Origin: RUG13091 sp963619935
Lineage (GTDB): Bacteria > Bacillota_I > Bacilli_A > RFN20 > CAG-826
Reading direction: 5' to 3'
DNA length: 7,791 bases
Assembly: GCA_963619935.1 (NCBI GenBank)
Contig: CAVEYA010000047.1
Location: 1 to 7,791, forward strand
In this document: in pieces, positions 6,492 to 7,791 of the stretch
Layout of the letters: every line of letters starts with the position of its first letter
How positions within the stretch are numbered: the stretch's first letter is position 1
Notes under the pieces: generated by a model
What the model saw: the letters and a program-made list of their open reading frames with translations, nothing else
Told to the model about the DNA's origin: nothing
Database searches by the model: none
Program-made: the position numbers and the translations under genes

Positions 6492-6719
6492 ATGAAAGAA
6501 AGTTATATTTATATCGCTAAAGTGTACGGCATGAGATGCGGAGGATGCGAAGCTCACGTAAATAATTTAATTCGTAAACATTTCAATCTCACAAAAGTAA
6601 AATCATCCCATTTCTTTAATAAAACTAAAATCTATAGTGACCATCCGCTAGATGAAGAAGAAATTAAAAAAGTCATCGAAGCTGATGGCTATCAAGTCAC
6701 TAGTGTTATCAAAAAATAA
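6492..6719 (+). CDS. Heavy-metal-associated (HMA) domain protein, CopZ-like
   Basis: A 75-residue single-domain cytosolic protein of the HMA/metallochaperone fold. The metal loop GMRCGGCEAHV (13-23) carries the CxxC pair Cys16 and Cys19. The C-terminal ADGYQVTSV (64-72) fits the usual end of the fold, and the beta-alpha-beta-beta-alpha-beta pattern fills the length. Known family members bind Cu(I) or other soft metals and pass them to P-type ATPases; no such ATPase is in the window, so the partner and metal are unknown. The ribosome site AAGGAG (6481-6486) lies 5 nt before the ATG. No separate promoter is obvious between the feo terminator and this gene, so it may depend on terminator readthrough, which would place it under the feo operators. 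Confidence 0.85.
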   Translation: MKESYIYIAKVYGMRCGGCEAHVNNLIRKHFNLTKVKSSHFFNKTKIYSDHPLDEEEIKKVIEADGYQVTSVIKK

Positions 6720-6762
6720 GCATTGTGGTTTAAATATTTAATGAAAAGTAAATAAATTTCTA

Positions 6763-6768
6763 TATAAT
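6763..6768 (+). promoter_or_regulatory. Consensus -10 box immediately upstream of the kinase gene
   Basis: TATAAT ends 9 nt before the ATG at 6778, which would put the transcription start at or a few bases before the start codon. No good -35 hexamer is seen at 16-18 nt; the nearest AT-rich stretches fit poorly, and there is no TGN extension. If used, this promoter gives a leaderless or nearly leaderless mRNA. Confidence 0.5.
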
Positions 6769-6777
6769 ATACCTAAT

Positions 6778-7326
6778 ATGATTATTTTAGCAGGCGCAAG
6801 TGCGAGTGGAAAAACAGAAGTTGCTAAGGAATTAGCGAAAACTTATGGAATTACAAAAGTAATTACCACTACTACAAGAGATAAACGTGTTGGTGAAAAA
6901 GACGGAAAAGATTATTTCTTTGTCAGTAAACCACAGTTTGAAAATATGCTTCGTGAAGACCGCTTTGTGGAACACACGATTTATAATGATAATTTCTATG
7001 GTTCTACCAAAGATCAAATCAGCACAAATAAATGTATCGTTGTTGACCCTGCAGGTTTACGTGCCTATTCTGCCCTTAATAATCCATCAATTATCACATT
7101 CTTTTTAGAAGCTGATGAAGATTTAAGATTTAAAAGAATGATTGAACGTGGTGATGAATTAGAAAAAGCAAAAAAACGTTTAGCTCACGACCGTATTGCC
7201 TTTGATAATAAAAAGATTCAAAAACCAGATTTCCATATTGATTCACAAAACTTTACCATTGAGCAAGTGGCAAAAATGGTCTATGACTTATATCAAAGTG
7301 AGTTAAAGAAAAGAAATATTAAATAA
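6778..7326 (+). CDS. Guanylate-kinase-like P-loop nucleoside monophosphate kinase
   Basis: A 182-residue cytosolic kinase of the guanylate kinase superfamily; Gmk itself phosphorylates GMP to GDP. The P-loop GASASGKT (6-13) follows directly after the start Met. TTTTRDKRVGEKDGKDYFFV (30-49) is the guanylate-kinase signature with Arg34, Arg37 and Tyr46 at the usual GMP-contact positions. Glu65, NFYGS (72-76) and Asp90 in VVDPAG also match, and an Arg-rich lid helix follows (about 118-134). It is shorter than typical Gmk (about 200 residues), the P-loop differs from the usual GPSGxGKST, and the conserved YDY..VN element near the C-terminus is not clear. It could therefore be a diverged Gmk or a paralogue with another substrate. 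The first ATG must be the start because the P-loop strand begins at once. No Shine-Dalgarno precedes it. Confidence 0.82.
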   Translation: MIILAGASASGKTEVAKELAKTYGITKVITTTTRDKRVGEKDGKDYFFVSKPQFENMLREDRFVEHTIYNDNFYGSTKDQISTNKCIVVDPAGLRAYSALNNPSIITFFLEADEDLRFKRMIERGDELEKAKKRLAHDRIAFDNKKIQKPDFHIDSQNFTIEQVAKMVYDLYQSELKKRNIK

Positions 7327-7345
7327 GCGCATAAGCGCTTTTTTA
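7325..7345 (+). terminator. Terminator of the kinase gene, shared by a convergent pair
   Basis: AAGCGC (7325-7330) pairs with GCGCTT (7335-7340) around ATAA and runs into six T residues (7339-7344). The hairpin overlaps the kinase stop codon, and its T-run overlaps the stop of the convergent minus-strand gene. On the minus strand the tail is only AT-rich, so it may work weakly in both directions. Confidence 0.65.
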
Positions 7346-7791
7346 TTGCTTAATTAGATTAAGAGATTCATCCACTAAGGTTTTATTAAGATATTTATTT
7401 TTAATTTTGCCTTCTTTTGGTAAGCCTTTAATTGCTAAGAATCCGCTTGGCAATAAATAATCGCCATTAGAATGAATATTACTAGCTAATAAACAAGTAG
7501 ATAACGCACCCGACATACATGAATGGCAGAATATCGAGAGCCCTTTATTTGCTATCTTTTTAAATAAAGAAGGATAATTACGATAAATATTACTCGCACA
7601 TATACCGGGTTCAGCGTATAAATATTTCACATTTGGATTACAGTTTTTCATATAGTAATAATAAAAGGCGTTGAAACAACCATATTTAGATAAACAATAT
7701 TGTTTAAAGCGATTCATTTTATTATTCAATAAGGATCTATTTAAAGATTGATATTTATTTAAACGATCTGCGAGAGAGCCTTGAATAATAA
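7343..7791 (-). CDS. Short-chain dehydrogenase/reductase, C-terminal part (5' end off the window)
   Basis: The frame is open from the right edge to a TAA at 7343-7345, giving 148 visible residues with no start or Shine-Dalgarno needed inside the window. A TTG at 7729 lies in frame but the upstream 20 codons read on without a stop, so it should not be taken as the start. YCLSK (residues 31-35 of the visible part) is the SDR catalytic YxxxK. It is followed by a helix and then YAEPGICASNIYRN (58-71), equivalent to the HPG/PG-x-TN segment after the active site. SGALSTCLLAS (93-103) and NGDYLLP (108-114) match the C-terminal part of retinol-dehydrogenase-like SDRs. The catalytic Ser and the NAD(P)-binding Rossmann half lie outside. 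Substrate is unknown. The protein is unusually rich in Tyr, Asn and Cys. Confidence 0.72.
   Translation of the reverse strand, partial: IIQGSLADRLNKYQSLNRSLLNNKMNRFKQYCLSKYGCFNAFYYYYMKNCNPNVKYLYAEPGICASNIYRNYPSLFKKIANKGLSIFCHSCMSGALSTCLLASNIHSNGDYLLPSGFLAIKGLPKEGKIKNKYLNKTLVDESLNLIKQ

Noticed and set aside
703..6719. Mycoplasma-type genetic code (TGA as Trp)
   Set aside because: All tryptophans in FeoB and the other genes are TGG with no in-frame TGA, and tadA ends at a TGA placed exactly in an ATGA overlap with the next gene.
6730..6741. TTAAATATTTAA palindrome between the HMA and kinase genes
   Set aside because: It is made only of A and T in an AT-rich gap, has no loop or T-run, and is likely by chance.

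Overview
The window looks like chromosome of an AT-rich, low-GC Gram-positive bacterium, most plausibly a Bacilli- or Mollicutes-related gut lineage. This placement is an inference from base composition, strong AGGAGG-type ribosome sites and the gene repertoire. Tryptophan is read from TGG throughout and TGA is not used inside genes, so this is not a code-4 mycoplasma.

Left third (1-3147, minus strand): a tightly overlapping four-gene block, in transcription order a secreted Cys-rich protein of unknown function, a small single-pass pilin-like protein, a TadA/CpaF-type secretion ATPase, and a TadB/GspF-type membrane platform protein cut by the left edge. The overlaps (8, 1 and 4 nt) indicate one translationally coupled operon. 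It probably builds a Tad/Flp-type pilus or related secretion filament. No prepilin peptidase, secretin or recognisable Flp pilin is visible here, and the two leading genes are unrecognised.

Divergent intergenic region (3148-3383): it carries a well-formed sigma-A promoter for the plus-strand genes (TTGACT, 17 bp, TAATAT). The promoter is bracketed by two copies of a GTTAG-N6-CTAAC inverted repeat, one just upstream of the -35 and one at the expected transcription start. A separate perfect 7-1-7 palindrome lies further upstream. This layout suggests metal-dependent repression of iron uptake.

Middle (3384-6480, plus strand): a ferrous-iron uptake operon, feoA-feoA-feoB followed by a FeoB-associated Cys-rich membrane protein, closed by a hairpin terminator. 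FeoB is the GTPase-linked Fe(II) permease, the two FeoA proteins are small SH3-like partners, and the Cys-rich protein is its usual small membrane companion in Firmicutes.

Right part (6481-7791): a small HMA-domain (CopZ-like) metal-binding protein with its own good ribosome site, then a guanylate-kinase-like P-loop kinase whose start codon has no Shine-Dalgarno and lies about 9 nt after a TATAAT box (probably leaderless). A short terminator lies between it and a convergent short-chain dehydrogenase gene that enters from the right edge and is missing its N-terminal Rossmann half. No tRNA, rRNA, CRISPR, insertion sequence or phage gene was seen.
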